A DNA stretch of 64,000 nt, taken from Flavobacteriaceae bacterium (GTDB lineage: Bacteria > Bacteroidota > Bacteroidia > Flavobacteriales > Flavobacteriaceae). Shown here piece after piece: positions 38,458-50,000 of this stretch; within the stretch, counting starts at the first letter, position 1, and every line of letters starts with the position of its first letter. The DNA is taken from contig JAQWIL010000005.1 of the NCBI GenBank assembly GCA_029248885.1, forward strand, positions 62,001-126,000, read 5' to 3'. Position numbers and translations under genes: made by a program. The notes under the pieces are model-generated. The model did no database searches. It had not been told where the DNA came from and saw only the letters and a program-made list of their open reading frames with translations.

Positions 38458-38946
38458 ATGAAAAAGAATACATATTTTTTTATAGTATTTGTCATAATCA
38501 TGCAAACTGCAAAAGCACAGACTGTATATGATTTTTCGCTAAAAGACATAGACAACCAGACCCATAACTACACTGATTTGATAGGAGAAAAACTCACTAT
38601 TATCGACTTTTGGGCCACTTGGTGTAAACCTTGTTTGAAAGCCATTCCGAAGCTCAACGCCATTTATTCTGATTATCGTGATAAAGGTGTTGAAGTTTTA
38701 GGTGTAAATTGTGATGGCCCCCGAAGCATCTCTAAAGTAGGTCCACTCAGTAATGCTTTAGCAATTGAATACCCCATTTTACTCGATATAGACAGTGAGT
38801 TACGCATGGACTTAAGTGTTAGCTCTTATCCAACCTTACTCATGATAAACGAAAAGAGTAAAATTGTTTGGGTGCATGAGGGCTATGTCGCTGGAGATGA
38901 AAAACTTATAATAGAGAAAATTGAACAGCAACTGAATGTCAACTAA
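38458..38946 (+). CDS. TlpA family disulfide reductase
   Basis: A 162-residue periplasmic thioredoxin-fold protein. The signal peptide MKKNTYFFIVFVIIMQTAKAQ is followed by VYDFSLKDIDNQTHNYTDL and the active site FWATWCKPCLKAIP. A cis-proline lies in SSYPTLLMIN and the ending is DEKLIIEKIEQQL. The C-K-P-C site suggests a reductase. The stop codon is two bases from the start of the DUF6029 gene, so the two are translationally linked. Together with the preceding redoxin lipoprotein it gives two different thioredoxin folds in one short operon. Confidence 0.9.
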   Translation: MKKNTYFFIVFVIIMQTAKAQTVYDFSLKDIDNQTHNYTDLIGEKLTIIDFWATWCKPCLKAIPKLNAIYSDYRDKGVEVLGVNCDGPRSISKVGPLSNALAIEYPILLDIDSELRMDLSVSSYPTLLMINEKSKIVWVHEGYVAGDEKLIIEKIEQQLNVN

Positions 38947-38948
38947 AA

Positions 38949-40415
38949 ATGCGCTGTTTTAAAATCCTTCCATTAATAATATTGCTTGTAATCTTGGGAA
39001 ATTCTGTTTTTGCGCAATTTAGCGGTAGCAATTTGGGAGAGTTTCAATACGGACAACTCCCCAACGATACGACTGCTGTGGCAACAATCTACGATAGACT
39101 CGCAACAAGTTATAACGTCCATTCTTTCAAGGTTCGAGCAGTATTTGAGGGATTTCAAACAGGCGTTACAGGGGGAGATTACTTGAATCTGTCCCAGCTT
39201 ACACTTCGATATAAAAAAAGACCATTAGAAATAGAGGTAGGAAATTTTTATGAAACAATAGGTCGAGGAATTCTTTTGCGCTCCTTTGAAGTACCGGGCG
39301 CAATCTTGGAAGATATTAGTTTTCGGTCGCGTCACTATTTTCATCGTGACATCTTGGGTGTGAATGCTAAGTACAGGGTATCGAATTTCGAAGCAAAACT
39401 AATATATGGGAGGCCCTTAAACTATGTCTTTCCTCCAACTTTAGAAAAAGAAAAGCGGCGACCTGATGAAATCACTGCTTTGTACGCTGAATACACTTTG
39501 GGGAAACATACGTTAGGCGGAGCAGTAATGACTCACGCCAACGAGGACAATCAAAGTCAATATCTGATGGTTACTGCCAATGGTAAGCTTTTTGGGAAAT
39601 GGTCTTACTACTCCGAAATTGCCAAAAATTATAGTGATTATAAAATTTTTGATTTTTCAAAAAATGCTTCCTTTGCTTTCTATACTAACGTCAACTATTC
39701 TATAAAAAATTTTGGTGCAAGTTTTGAATATAAAAATTATAAAAAATTTGTCATTGGTGCTGGAATAAATGAACCCCCAGCAGGTATCAAAGAACACACT
39801 TATAGTGTACTAAATCGAAGCACTCATGTTTTACAACCCGAAAATGAGACAGGGTTTCAGTTTGAACTATTTTATACATTTCCAGATTACAGCATATTAA
39901 CCATAAACACAAGTCAAGCATCTAATGTTACCCACACTCGTTTTAATTTTCAAGAATATTTTGTGTCCTATGATTTTACTGCTGCAGATAAAATAGATTT
40001 CAAGCTGTTTATTGATTATGCAGAAGACCCTTTTAAGCTAGAACAGCAGCGCATTTCCTTGGGGATTCAGACAAGTTGGGCTTTGTTGAGGACATCTGAA
40101 GTAGAAATAAGATATGAGGCACAACAATTTGAGCGCTTGGGTAATACTGTTCAAAATCATGTATTTGGATTGGGCTATAATTTTTCAACAAAGCTTTCTG
40201 CAAACATTCTAGGTGAATACAGCTCTGACCCTTTTCTTTCAGAGGATGAAACGGAGACTTGGTTAGGGGGAGGATTACGGTATAAACTGGATCGCAAAAA
40301 TAGCTTACAAGCCTTTGTTGGAAGTCGGCGAGGCGGACCAGCTTGCCAAGCGGGAGTTTGCTATGAGGTTCTTGATTTCAATGGAGTTGAGTTGCGTTTT
40401 ACTTCAAGATTTTAA
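38949..40415 (+). CDS. DUF6029 family probable outer-membrane beta-barrel protein
   Basis: A 488-residue protein with a signal peptide (MRCFKILPLIILLVILGNSVFAQ). Long stretches of alternating residues with aromatic girdles follow (LRYKKRPLEIEVGNFYETIGRGILLRSFE, YSEIAKNYSDYKIFDFS, VRFNFQ-type strands), ending VLDFNGVELRFTSRF with a terminal Phe as in outer-membrane barrels. This matches DUF6029, which in Bacteroidetes is repeatedly found next to TlpA-like genes. The function is unknown. Two cysteines near the C-terminus (GGPACQAGVCYEV) could be the target of the neighbouring thiol oxidoreductases. That is inference. Confidence 0.78.
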   Translation: MRCFKILPLIILLVILGNSVFAQFSGSNLGEFQYGQLPNDTTAVATIYDRLATSYNVHSFKVRAVFEGFQTGVTGGDYLNLSQLTLRYKKRPLEIEVGNFYETIGRGILLRSFEVPGAILEDISFRSRHYFHRDILGVNAKYRVSNFEAKLIYGRPLNYVFPPTLEKEKRRPDEITALYAEYTLGKHTLGGAVMTHANEDNQSQYLMVTANGKLFGKWSYYSEIAKNYSDYKIFDFSKNASFAFYTNVNYSIKNFGASFEYKNYKKFVIGAGINEPPAGIKEHTYSVLNRSTHVLQPENETGFQFELFYTFPDYSILTINTSQASNVTHTRFNFQEYFVSYDFTAADKIDFKLFIDYAEDPFKLEQQRISLGIQTSWALLRTSEVEIRYEAQQFERLGNTVQNHVFGLGYNFSTKLSANILGEYSSDPFLSEDETETWLGGGLRYKLDRKNSLQAFVGSRRGGPACQAGVCYEVLDFNGVELRFTSRF

Positions 40416-40458
40416 CACCTTTTATAAAAACTGTTTTGATGTAGAGGAATCAATTAGA

Positions 40459-40486
40459 TAAAAAAATCCCGCCATATAGCGGGATT
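40459..40486 (-). terminator. intrinsic terminator of the rpoBC-DUF3467 operon
   Basis: An 8-bp stem AATCCCGC / GCGGGATT with a 6-base loop, followed on the minus strand by a T-run (complement of the A-run at 40459-40464). It lies 8 bases beyond the DUF3467 stop. Confidence 0.88.
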
Positions 40487-40494
40487 GACTCATT

Positions 40495-40803
40495 TTATGC
40501 TTCTCCGGGTGGGCCAAAATTGAGCGGAATTGGTGGTTGCTCATAATCTTTAATCTCACCGTGAGCATTTTCAAAACGCTGTACATTATCATTCAGAGCC
40601 TTTACAAAACGCTTGGCGTGTTGTGGCGTGAGGATAATTCGTGAACGCACCTTTGCTTTTGGAGAACCTGGCATGATGTTGATAAAATCAACGACAAACT
40701 CCGAAACGGAGTGATTGATGATTGCCAAGTTTGAATAGATTCCCTGTGCGGTTTCCTGATCAAGCTCAATGTTGATTTCTTTTTTCTTCTTAGAATCACT
40801 CAT
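40495..40803 (-). CDS. DUF3467 domain protein
   Basis: A 102-residue protein starting [32 protein letters not shown]. The core [44 protein letters not shown] is diagnostic of DUF3467, a small family of unknown function. In Bacteroidetes it regularly follows rpoC, which suggests a role with transcription; this is inference. The ATG overlaps the end of rpoC by 8 bases (ATGAGTGA), so translation is coupled. The GTG two codons earlier is an alternative start. It ends just before the operon terminator. Confidence 0.9.
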   Translation of the reverse strand: MSDSKKKKEINIELDQETAQGIYSNLAIINHSVSEFVVDFINIMPGSPKAKVRSRIILTPQHAKRFVKALNDNVQRFENAHGEIKDYEQPPIPLNFGPPGEA

Positions 40804-43800
40804 TCCCACTCAAATTAAACTCCTTTTTGGCTAATAGCTCCTCATATTCGTCTGTGTAACCAACGATGATATCATTGTACGCGCGGTTTCCTGTACCCGC
40901 TGGGATTTTATGTCCAACAATTACATTCTCCTTTAGTCCTTCTAGTGTATCGATCTTACCGCTAACCGCAGCTTCGTTCAATACTTTTGTCGTTTCCTGG
41001 AAGGATGCCGCAGAAATAAATGACTTGGTCTGAAGAGATGCTCGGGTAATTCCTTGAAGGATAGGTGTCGCCGTTGCATTTACCGCATCACGCGCTTCAA
41101 CAAGAGCCTTATCATCACGACGCAACAATGAATTTTCATCGCGCAACTGACGAGCAGTAACGATTTGACCAGCTTTTAAGTTTTCAGAATCCCCAACCTC
41201 GGTGATTACCTTACAGCCAAAGAGCTGATCGTTTTCCGTGATGAAATCGTATTTATGCACGAGTTGGTTTTCGAGGAAAGTAGTATCACCAGAGTCCTCA
41301 ATTCGCACTTTACGCATCATTTGACACACGACAACTTCAAAGTGCTTGTCATTGATTTTTACCCCTTGTAATCGATATACTTCTTGTACTTCATTTACTA
41401 GGTACTGCTGTACTGCAGATGGGCCTTTGATGTTGAGAATATCATTTGGTGTAATCGAACCATCGGAAATTGGCATACCTGCTTTGACAAAATCATTTTC
41501 CTGTACCAAAATCTGATTGGAAAGTTTTACCAAGTACTTCTTGATTTCGCCAGTCTTCGATTCCACAATGATTTCGCGGTTACCACGTTTAATCTTTCCA
41601 AGGATAACTACTCCATCAATTTCTGACACAACGGCAGGATTTGATGGGTTACGAGCTTCAAATAGCTCAGTAACTCTTGGAAGACCACCCGTAATATCAC
41701 CAGACTTGGCAGACTTACGTGGGATTTTCACGAGGATTTTACCTCCTTCAATCGCCTCGCCGTCATCAACCATGATGTGTGCCCCAACAGGTAAGTTGTA
41801 GGACTGCAATGTATTTCCTTTTTTATCTTTAATCAATAAAGTCGGAATCAGTTTCTTGTCTCTGGTTTCTGTAATTACTTTCTCTTGGAAACCAGTTTGC
41901 TCATCAATTTCAACTTGGAAGGTAACTCCCTGTTGGATGTTTTCGTATCCAATTTTACCAGTAAATTCAGAAACAATTACTCCATTATAGGGATCCCAAC
42001 GACAAATCTCATGGCTCTTTTTGATTTTCTGTCCGTTTTTAACAGAGATAAATGAACCATAAGGAATGATGTTATTACTCAGGGCAATACCCGTTTTACT
42101 ATCAACCAATTTGTACTCGGTTGTACGGGAAATTACCACCTGAACTTCATTGCCATCAGCATCTTTTCCAGGGACCACTTTGAGGTCCTCAAGCTCAACA
42201 GTACCATCAAATTTGGCAATGAGCTTGTTTTCCTCAGAAATGTTTCCTGCAATACCTCCTACGTGGAAGGTACGAAGTGTTAGCTGTGTTCCTGGCTCTC
42301 CAATGGATTGTGCGGCAATCACACCAACAGACTCTCCAATTTGAACCATTTTACCATTGGCTAGGTTTCTTCCGTAGCACTTGGCACAAATTCCTTTTTT
42401 GGCCTCACATGTCAACGGAGAACGAACCTCAATCTTGTCGATTGGAGATTTCTCAATAACCTTCAAGTGTTGATCCAAAATCTCTTGACCTGCCTCGACA
42501 ATTACCTTGCCATCTTTTGGATTGATTACATCAAATAAAGCCACACGACCAATCACACGGTCACCAAGCTTTTCAACAACTTCTTCGTTTTTCTTTAATG
42601 CCTCCACGGTAATTCCGCGAAGAGTACTACAATCTTTGGTATTGACAATCACATCTTGCGCAACGTCGTGTAAACGGCGCGTAAGATAACCAGCATCTGC
42701 TGTTTTCAGTGCCGTATCTGCAAGTCCTTTACGTGCTCCGTGCGTGGATATGAAGTACTCTAAAATCGAAAGCCCTTCTTTAAAGTTGGATAGAATTGGA
42801 TTTTCAATAATCTCACCACCTCCAGCAGTTGATTTCTTTGGCTTGGCCATCAAACCACGCATTCCTGTCAACTGACGGATTTGTTCTTTAGAACCTCGCG
42901 CACCAGAATCAAGCATCATATACACAGAGTTGAAGCCCTGTTGGTCTTCACTGATTCGCTTCATCGCAAGTTCAGTAAGGGTCGCATTGGCAGATGTCCA
43001 AACATCAATCACCTGATTGTATCGCTCATTATTTGTAATGAGACCCATGTTGTAGTTGGTAATAATACCATCTACCTGACCATTGGCCTCATCGATTAAT
43101 TTTTGCTTATCCGCTGGAATAATAATATCTCCTAAGCTAAAGGAAAGTCCTCCTTTGAAGGCAAAGGAATAACCCATCTCTTTGATCTCATCCAAAAACG
43201 CAGCGGTTTCTGGTACAGATGTCACTTTCAAAATATCCCCAATGATATCACGAAGAGATTTCTTTGTGAGAACCTCATTGATAAAGCCTGCCTTTTCAGG
43301 AACAACTTGGTTGAACAAAACACGACCAACCGTGGTTTCAATCAACTGATTAGTCAATTCACCATTATCATTAAAGTCTTTCGCTCGAACCTTGATGATT
43401 GCGTTCAGGTCAACAATCTTTTCATTAAAGGCAATATTGACTTCTTCATCACTGTAGAAAGTAAGACCTTCTCCCTTGACTGGGTGCTCTTTGGTTGACT
43501 TTCTTGCTTTGGTCATATAATACAGACCCAAAACCATGTCTTGAGAAGGTACCGTAATTGGCGAACCGTTGGCTGGATTCAAAATATTGTGAGATGCAAG
43601 CATCAATAACTGAGACTCTAAAATAGCCTCAGGTCCCAATGGCAAGTGAACAGCCATTTGATCACCATCAAAGTCAGCATTAAATGCAGTACAAGCCAAG
43701 GGGTGTAATTGAATCGCTTTCCCTTCAATCAGTTTTGGTTGGAAAGCTTGAATTCCCAAACGGTGAAGGGTGGGAGCACGGTTTAATAAAACGGGATGCC

Positions 43801-45103
43801 CTTTGATGACATTTTCCAAAATATCCCATACAACTGGCTCGCGCTTGTCGATGATCTTTTTGGCAGATTTAACCGTTTTGACGATTCCCCTTTCAATGAG
43901 TTTTCGAATCACAAATGGCTTATAGAGTTCCGCAGCCATGTTTTTTGGTAATCCACACTCAAAAAGTTTCAATTCAGGACCAACAACGATTACAGATCGT
44001 GCTGAGTAGTCAACACGCTTACCGAGTAAGTTTTGACGAAAACGTCCCTGCTTACCTTTCAGAGAATCCGAAAGAGATTTTAACGGACGGTTTGCATCTG
44101 ATTTTACAGCAGATGACTTTCTTGTGTTATCAAACAAAGAGTCCACAGACTCTTGTAGCATTCGTTTTTCGTTTCGCAAAATCACCTCAGGTGCTTTAAT
44201 CTCGACCAAACGCTTAAGACGATTGTTACGGATGATGACTCTTCGATATAAATCATTTAGGTCAGACGTGGCAAAGCGACCACCATCAAGTGGCACCAAA
44301 GGACGAAGCTCTGGTGGGATGACAGGAATGGTTTTCATAATCATCCACTCTGGTCGGTTTTCGCGATTTTTATTGGCTTCCCGCAACGATTCGACAACTT
44401 GAAGGCGTTTTAGCGCTTCTGTTTTTCGTTGTTTCGACGTTTCATTGTTGGCTTTGTCGCGCAACTCGTAAGACAAACCGTCCAAGTCAATTCGACTCAA
44501 CAATTCAATAAGACACTCTGCACCCATTTTCGCAATAAACTTTTCTGGGTCTGAGTCTTCGAGATATTGATTTTCTGTTGGGAGTTTTTCAAGAATGTTG
44601 AGATACTCCTCCTCTGTCAGGAAGTCCATTTTTTGGACTGGCTCCCCTTCTTCGTTGGTCGCTCCACCTGCCTGAATGACGACATATCGCTCATAATAAA
44701 TAATCATGTCGAGTTTTTTCGACGGAAGACCAAGAAGGTAACCAAGTTTATTGGGAAGTGAACGGAAATACCAAATGTGTGCAACAGGAACAATCAGACT
44801 AATATGACCAACACGGTCCCGACGAACTTTTTTCTCCGTAACCTCTACACCACAACGGTCACAAACAATCCCTTTGTAACGAATTCGCTTGTATTTTCCA
44901 CAAGCACATTCAAAATCCTTAATAGGACCAAAAATACGCTCACAAAACAGACCGTCTCTCTCGGGCTTGTGTGTACGATAATTAATCGTTTCGGGCTTTA
45001 AAACCTCACCACGTGATTCTGCAAGAATCGTTTCTGGTGATGAAAGACCAATAGAAATTTTGTTAAAACTGATGGGTTGCTGATTGTCGTTAAATCTTGC
45101 CAT
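40796..45103 (-). CDS. rpoC: DNA-directed RNA polymerase subunit beta'
   Basis: The largest RNA polymerase subunit, 1435 residues. The N-terminal zinc ribbon has [35 protein letters not shown]. The catalytic magnesium site [12 protein letters not shown], the trigger-loop region ([25 protein letters not shown]) and the second zinc site ([20 protein letters not shown]) are all visible. Near the C-terminus [32 protein letters not shown] is typical. No truncation or intein is seen. It is 20 bases downstream of rpoB. Confidence 0.98.
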   Translation of the reverse strand: MARFNDNQQPISFNKISIGLSSPETILAESRGEVLKPETINYRTHKPERDGLFCERIFGPIKDFECACGKYKRIRYKGIVCDRCGVEVTEKKVRRDRVGHISLIVPVAHIWYFRSLPNKLGYLLGLPSKKLDMIIYYERYVVIQAGGATNEEGEPVQKMDFLTEEEYLNILEKLPTENQYLEDSDPEKFIAKMGAECLIELLSRIDLDGLSYELRDKANNETSKQRKTEALKRLQVVESLREANKNRENRPEWMIMKTIPVIPPELRPLVPLDGGRFATSDLNDLYRRVIIRNNRLKRLVEIKAPEVILRNEKRMLQESVDSLFDNTRKSSAVKSDANRPLKSLSDSLKGKQGRFRQNLLGKRVDYSARSVIVVGPELKLFECGLPKNMAAELYKPFVIRKLIERGIVKTVKSAKKIIDKREPVVWDILENVIKGHPVLLNRAPTLHRLGIQAFQPKLIEGKAIQLHPLACTAFNADFDGDQMAVHLPLGPEAILESQLLMLASHNILNPANGSPITVPSQDMVLGLYYMTKARKSTKEHPVKGEGLTFYSDEEVNIAFNEKIVDLNAIIKVRAKDFNDNGELTNQLIETTVGRVLFNQVVPEKAGFINEVLTKKSLRDIIGDILKVTSVPETAAFLDEIKEMGYSFAFKGGLSFSLGDIIIPADKQKLIDEANGQVDGIITNYNMGLITNNERYNQVIDVWTSANATLTELAMKRISEDQQGFNSVYMMLDSGARGSKEQIRQLTGMRGLMAKPKKSTAGGGEIIENPILSNFKEGLSILEYFISTHGARKGLADTALKTADAGYLTRRLHDVAQDVIVNTKDCSTLRGITVEALKKNEEVVEKLGDRVIGRVALFDVINPKDGKVIVEAGQEILDQHLKVIEKSPIDKIEVRSPLTCEAKKGICAKCYGRNLANGKMVQIGESVGVIAAQSIGEPGTQLTLRTFHVGGIAGNISEENKLIAKFDGTVELEDLKVVPGKDADGNEVQVVISRTTEYKLVDSKTGIALSNNIIPYGSFISVKNGQKIKKSHEICRWDPYNGVIVSEFTGKIGYENIQQGVTFQVEIDEQTGFQEKVITETRDKKLIPTLLIKDKKGNTLQSYNLPVGAHIMVDDGEAIEGGKILVKIPRKSAKSGDITGGLPRVTELFEARNPSNPAVVSEIDGVVILGKIKRGNREIIVESKTGEIKKYLVKLSNQILVQENDFVKAGMPISDGSITPNDILNIKGPSAVQQYLVNEVQEVYRLQGVKINDKHFEVVVCQMMRKVRIEDSGDTTFLENQLVHKYDFITENDQLFGCKVITEVGDSENLKAGQIVTARQLRDENSLLRRDDKALVEARDAVNATATPILQGITRASLQTKSFISAASFQETTKVLNEAAVSGKIDTLEGLKENVIVGHKIPAGTGNRAYNDIIVGYTDEYEELLAKKEFNLSGNE

Positions 45104-45123
45104 TGTTTACTAAACGGATTTAA

Positions 45124-48100
45124 TTATTCTTCTAAACGTATATCGAGTCCAAGACCCTTGAGTTCGTGCATCAATACATTGAAAGATTCTGGTAGCCCTG
45201 GTTTTGGCATGGCTTCGCCTTTCACGATGGTTTCGTATGTTTTCGCACGTCCGGCCACATCATCTGATTTGACCGTAAGTATTTCTTGTAGTGTACTAGA
45301 AGCACCATAGGCCTCAAGTGCCCAAACTTCCATTTCCCCAAAACGCTGTCCACCGAACTGCGCTTTACCACCAAGTGGCTGCTGGGTGATCAATGAGTAT
45401 GGCCCAATTGATCTAGAGTGCATTTTATCATCCACCATATGACCGAGTTTGAGCATATAAATCACACCAACAGTTGCTGGTTGATCAAAGCGTTCTCCAG
45501 TTCCGCCATCATATAAATAAGTATGGCCAAACTGAGGGATACCTGCTTCCTTGGAGATTTCATCTACTTGGTCACTTGATGCGCCATCAAAAATTGGTGT
45601 CGCAAAAGTTTTACCTAGCTTCTGCCCTGCCCAACCTAAAACGGTTTCATAAATCTGTCCGATGTTCATTCGGGATGGTACCCCAAGTGGATTCAGTACA
45701 ATATCAACTGGCGTTCCATCTTCCAAAAATGGCATGTCTTCCTGGCGTACGATTCGCGCAACAATTCCTTTGTTACCGTGACGGCCAGCCATCTTATCTC
45801 CTACTTTTAGCTTACGCTTCTTGGCGATATAAACCTTAGCGAGCTTTAAAATACCTGCAGGAAGTTCGTCTCCAACCGAAATCGTAAACTTATCTCGTCG
45901 AAGTGCACCTTGTAAATCGTTTTCTTTGATTTTATAATTGTGCATCAAATTGTTGACCAAACCATCGACATGATTGTCAACAGTCCACGTACCGCTAACC
46001 AAGTGAGCGTAATCATCAACTGCGTTTAACATTTTCAAGGTAAACTTCTTCCCCTTTGGCAAGACTTCCTCACCGAGGTCATTGAAAACACCTTGACAAG
46101 TTTTACCATTAAGAAGTGAAAATAACTTCTCAACAAGAAGTGATTTCAACTCTTTAAACTTCACTTCAAACTCATCCTCGAGTTCAAGCAATTCTTGTTT
46201 GTCTTGGGTTCGGCGTCTCTTATCCTTGACAATTCGCGTAAAGAGCTTTTTGTCGATAACCACCCCATTGAGTGAAGGAGGTGCTTTCAAAGATGCATCT
46301 TTCACATCGCCTGCTTTATCACCAAAAATGGCGCGCAATAGCTTTTCCTCAGGTGTCGGATCCGATTCTCCTTTTGGTGTGATTTTTCCAATCAGAATAT
46401 CACCTGCGTTTACCTCAGCGCCGACACGAATCATACCATTATCGTCCAAATCCTTAGTGGCTTCTTCACTGACGTTTGGAATATCGTTGGTCAACTCCTC
46501 TTTACCGAGTTTGGTATCGCGAACTTCCAAAGCATATTCGTCAATGTGAATGGATGTAAAAATATCATCCCGAACCACTTTTTCAGAAATCACAATTGCA
46601 TCCTCAAAGTTATACCCCTTCCAAGGCATAAAAGCGACTTTCATATTTCGACCAAGTGCGAGCTCGCCATTTTGTGTGGCATAGCCCTCACAAAGAACCT
46701 GGCCTTTTTCAACACGGTCTCCAACTTGAACAATTGGCTTGAGGTTGATGGTAGAACCTTGGTTGGTTTTTCTAAACTTTACCAAAGGATATTCTTTCTC
46801 ATCAGACTCAAAACTGATCAAATGATCTTCTTCGCTTGAATTGTATTTAATTTTAATGACATTGGCATCAACGTATGTCACCACACCGCCTGCTTCAGCA
46901 TTGATCAAGACTCTAGAGTCTTTGGCAACCTGACGCTCGAGTCCTGTTCCTACGATTGGAACTTCTGGGCGTAGTAATGGCACTGCCTGACGCATCATGT
47001 TTGAGCCCATCAATGCACGGTTCGCATCATCATGCTCCAAAAATGGAATTAGCGATGCAGAAATCGATGCAATCTGGTTTGGTGCAACGTCCATATAATC
47101 GACTTGCGATGGCTCAACAACCGGATAATCTGCTTCGGAACGAGCGATCAACTTGTCCACATTAATTTTTCCGTCATTATCTTTGGAAACGTGCGCTTGT
47201 GCAAATAGCTTTTCTTCCTCTTCCTCAGCGGTGAGATATTGCATTTCACTGAAATCAACGACCCCATCGTTGACTTTGCGATATGGCGTCTCGATAAACC
47301 CGAGGTTATTTACTTTTGCAAATACACTTAAAGAGGATATCAAACCAATATTTGGTCCCTCTGGCGTTTCGATTGGACACATACGACCATAATGGGTATA
47401 GTGAACATCGCGCACCTCAAATCCTGCTCTTTCTCTTGAAAGACCACCAGGGCCTAAAGCGGAAAGTCGTCGTTTGTGCGTAATCTCAGCAAGTGGATTG
47501 GTTTGATCCATAAACTGAGAGAGCTGATTGGTTCCAAAGAAAGAGTTGATAACAGAAGACAAAGTCTTTGCGTTAATCAAGTCAATTGGAGTAAACACCT
47601 CGTTGTCACGAACATTCATTCGCTCACGGATGGTACGTGCCATTCTTGAAAGACCCACTCCAAACTGAGAAGAAAGTTGCTCACCTACTGTACGGACACG
47701 ACGGTTTGACAAGTGGTCAATATCATCGATCTCCGACTTGGAGTTGATCAACTCAATCAAATACTTAATGATGGTGATGATATCATCTTTGGTCAAAACT
47801 TGTTTGTCCATTTCAATATCAAGACCTAATTTTTTATTCATTCGATAACGTCCAACTTCTCCGAGGTTATACCTTTGGTCAGAGAAAAACAGTTTATCGA
47901 TAATCCCACGAGCGGTTTCCTCATCGGGTGGTTCAGCGTTACGCAACTGACGGTAAATGTGCTCGACCGCTTCTTTTTCAGAGTTGGTTGGATCTTTTTG
48001 AAGCGTGTTATGGATAATTGCATAATCGGCCGATGCGAGGTCTTCTTTGTGTAGTAAAACCGTTTTCGAATTGGCTTCCATGATTTGGTCGATGTGTTCT

Positions 48101-48930
48101 TTCTCAAGAATCGTATCTCGGTCTAGAACAATCTCGTTTCTTTCAATCGAAACAACCTCACCAGTATCTTCATCAACAAAGTCTTCAAACCAAGTGTTGA
48201 GAACACGAGCAGCTAACTTTCTGCCCAATACTTTTTTCAAACCAGCTTTGGATACTTTGACTTCCTCAGCAAGATCAAAAATCTCTAAAATGTCTTTGTC
48301 TCTTTCAAAACCGATTGCACGGAAAAGAGTCGTAACAGGTAATTTCTTTTTACGGTCGATGTAAGCATACATCACACTGTTGATGTCTGTGGCAAACTCA
48401 ATCCAAGACCCTTTGAACGGAATTACTCGAGCCGAGTAAAGTTTTGTTCCATTTGCGTGGAATGACTGGCCAAAGAAAACACCTGGAGACCTGTGTAATT
48501 GTGAAACCACAATCCGCTCGGCACCATTGATCACAAATGTACCACTTGGCGTCATGTATGGAATGGTTCCTAAAAACACATCTTGTACAATCGTTTCAAA
48601 ATCCTCATGCTCAGGGTCTGTACAATACAACTTCAATCGTGCTTTTAGCGGTACGCTATAAGTCAACCCCCGCTCAATACATTCGATGATGGAGTATCGT
48701 GGTGGGTCAACAAAATAGTCGAGAAACTCTAAAACGAACTGATTTCGAGTGTCGGAAATCGGAAAATTCTCTTTAAAGGTGTTAAAGAGACCTTCGTTGT
48801 CACGTTCGTTTGACTTGGTTTCTAGTTGAAAAAAGTCTTGAAAAGATTTGATTTGTATGTCCAGGAAATCAGGGTAATCAGGCGTTTGGATAGCCGAGGA
48901 AAAATTGAGTCTTTCAGATGTTGTAGACAT
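45124..48930 (-). CDS. rpoB: DNA-directed RNA polymerase subunit beta
   Basis: The second-largest RNA polymerase subunit, 1268 residues from ATG 48930 ([30 protein letters not shown]). A TTG two codons earlier opens the longer frame but is not needed. The rifampicin-binding region is readable as [47 protein letters not shown], with the usual sensitive-type residues at Q, D, H, R and S positions. Later motifs GRHGNKGI and [24 protein letters not shown] are conserved. It is separated from rplL by 114 bases that hold a strong hairpin. Confidence 0.98.
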   Translation of the reverse strand: MSTTSERLNFSSAIQTPDYPDFLDIQIKSFQDFFQLETKSNERDNEGLFNTFKENFPISDTRNQFVLEFLDYFVDPPRYSIIECIERGLTYSVPLKARLKLYCTDPEHEDFETIVQDVFLGTIPYMTPSGTFVINGAERIVVSQLHRSPGVFFGQSFHANGTKLYSARVIPFKGSWIEFATDINSVMYAYIDRKKKLPVTTLFRAIGFERDKDILEIFDLAEEVKVSKAGLKKVLGRKLAARVLNTWFEDFVDEDTGEVVSIERNEIVLDRDTILEKEHIDQIMEANSKTVLLHKEDLASADYAIIHNTLQKDPTNSEKEAVEHIYRQLRNAEPPDEETARGIIDKLFFSDQRYNLGEVGRYRMNKKLGLDIEMDKQVLTKDDIITIIKYLIELINSKSEIDDIDHLSNRRVRTVGEQLSSQFGVGLSRMARTIRERMNVRDNEVFTPIDLINAKTLSSVINSFFGTNQLSQFMDQTNPLAEITHKRRLSALGPGGLSRERAGFEVRDVHYTHYGRMCPIETPEGPNIGLISSLSVFAKVNNLGFIETPYRKVNDGVVDFSEMQYLTAEEEEEKLFAQAHVSKDNDGKINVDKLIARSEADYPVVEPSQVDYMDVAPNQIASISASLIPFLEHDDANRALMGSNMMRQAVPLLRPEVPIVGTGLERQVAKDSRVLINAEAGGVVTYVDANVIKIKYNSSEEDHLISFESDEKEYPLVKFRKTNQGSTINLKPIVQVGDRVEKGQVLCEGYATQNGELALGRNMKVAFMPWKGYNFEDAIVISEKVVRDDIFTSIHIDEYALEVRDTKLGKEELTNDIPNVSEEATKDLDDNGMIRVGAEVNAGDILIGKITPKGESDPTPEEKLLRAIFGDKAGDVKDASLKAPPSLNGVVIDKKLFTRIVKDKRRRTQDKQELLELEDEFEVKFKELKSLLVEKLFSLLNGKTCQGVFNDLGEEVLPKGKKFTLKMLNAVDDYAHLVSGTWTVDNHVDGLVNNLMHNYKIKENDLQGALRRDKFTISVGDELPAGILKLAKVYIAKKRKLKVGDKMAGRHGNKGIVARIVRQEDMPFLEDGTPVDIVLNPLGVPSRMNIGQIYETVLGWAGQKLGKTFATPIFDGASSDQVDEISKEAGIPQFGHTYLYDGGTGERFDQPATVGVIYMLKLGHMVDDKMHSRSIGPYSLITQQPLGGKAQFGGQRFGEMEVWALEAYGASSTLQEILTVKSDDVAGRAKTYETIVKGEAMPKPGLPESFNVLMHELKGLGLDIRLEE

Positions 48931-48993
48931 GAACAAAAATGTGTTTGATACAAAAATTAATACAGCAATGCTGCTATCGTTTTAAAAACGACG

Positions 48994-49024
48994 CTAAGGC
49001 CAACGGAAAAATCCGTGGCCTTAG
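48994..49024 (-). promoter_or_regulatory. hairpin between rplL and rpoB (partial attenuator or RNA processing site)
   Basis: A 13-bp stem with one bulged A: CTAAGGCC / GGCCTTAG outside, ACGGA / TCCGT inside, AAAA loop. On the transcript it is followed by a short U-rich stretch rather than a full T-run. In other bacteria the rplL-rpoB gap carries a partial terminator and/or an RNase III site that sets the ratio of L7/L12 to polymerase. The same role is inferred here. Confidence 0.6.
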
Positions 49025-49044
49025 AGATGTTTGTTGGGTAGGGT

Positions 49045-49422
49045 TTATTTTAACTCTACCTCTGCTCCAGCTTCTTCTAAAGAAGATTTTAGGCCTTCTG
49101 CTTCGTCTTTGGCTATGCCCTCTTTGATTGGGCTTGGTGCGTTGTCAACCAGTTCTTTAGCTTCTTTCAAGCCAAGACCAGTCAATTCCTTAACCAATTT
49201 AACGACAGCAAGCTTAGAACCACCAGCAGCTTTGAGAATCACGTCAAATTCTGACTTCTCTTCACCACCAGCGTCACCACCTGCAGCAGGGCCTGCAGCA
49301 ACTGCAACCGCAGCAGCAGCCGGCTCAATGCCATACTCTTCTTTTAAAATCTCTGCCAACTCATTCACTTCTTTTACGGTGAGGTTGACCAACTGTTCTG
49401 CAAAATCTTTTAAATCTGCCAT
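49045..49422 (-). CDS. rplL: 50S ribosomal protein L7/L12
   Basis: The stalk protein, 125 residues. It has an N-terminal dimerisation helix pair ([31 protein letters not shown]), an alanine/glycine-rich hinge ([20 protein letters not shown], about 34-53) and the C-terminal factor-binding domain ([47 protein letters not shown]). It is directly downstream of rplJ and upstream of the rpoB hairpin. Confidence 0.98.
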   Translation of the reverse strand: MADLKDFAEQLVNLTVKEVNELAEILKEEYGIEPAAAAVAVAAGPAAGGDAGGEEKSEFDVILKAAGGSKLAVVKLVKELTGLGLKEAKELVDNAPSPIKEGIAKDEAEGLKSSLEEAGAEVELK

Positions 49423-49458
49423 TTTGAACGTATTTATAATAAAGTTATGTTAACAATT

Positions 49459-49980
49459 TTATGCTTCCTTTTCAGAAAGCGTTTTTATAATTCCAGCGAG
49501 GGCTCCGCCACTTGATTGAAGTGCAGAAACCACATTTTTTGCAGGAGATTGAAGTAGGGTAATGATTTCCCCAATCAATTCTTCCTTAGACTTAATGTTG
49601 ACAAGTGCATCTATTTGGTCGTCGCCCAAATAAACAGCTTCTTCGATATAAGCGCCTTTCAAAATCGGACGATCCGATTTTTTACGAAAGTCCTTGATTA
49701 CCTTAGCTGGTCCGTTTCCTGTTTCAGAAAACATCATTGCTGTGTTGCCTTTAAGGACACCTGTTAGGTCACCAAAATCTTTATCTGAAGCTTCCATGGC
49801 TTTCGCCAACAATGTATTCTTAACAACTGTCAGTTTTACTCCCGCCTTGAAACATGCGCGACGCAGGTTTGAAGTCGATAGCGCATCCAAATCCGAGACA
49901 TCCGTTAAATAGATGTTTTGATTTTCTGCCAACTGTGCTGTTAGGTCTTCGATAGCATGTACTTTCTCTTGTTTCGTCAT
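49459..49980 (-). CDS. rplJ: 50S ribosomal protein L10
   Basis: The base of the ribosomal stalk, 173 residues, with the family's N-terminal globular domain (LTAQLAENQNIYLTDVSDLDALSTSNLRRACFKAGVKLTVVKNTLL) and a C-terminal L12-binding helix (NVVSALQSSGGALAGIIKTLSEKEA). Only 20 bases separate it from rplA, so the folded L10 leader known from E. coli between these genes is absent at that position. Confidence 0.97.
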   Translation of the reverse strand: MTKQEKVHAIEDLTAQLAENQNIYLTDVSDLDALSTSNLRRACFKAGVKLTVVKNTLLAKAMEASDKDFGDLTGVLKGNTAMMFSETGNGPAKVIKDFRKKSDRPILKGAYIEEAVYLGDDQIDALVNIKSKEELIGEIITLLQSPAKNVVSALQSSGGALAGIIKTLSEKEA

Positions 49981-50000
49981 AATATAGATTTCGCTATCCG

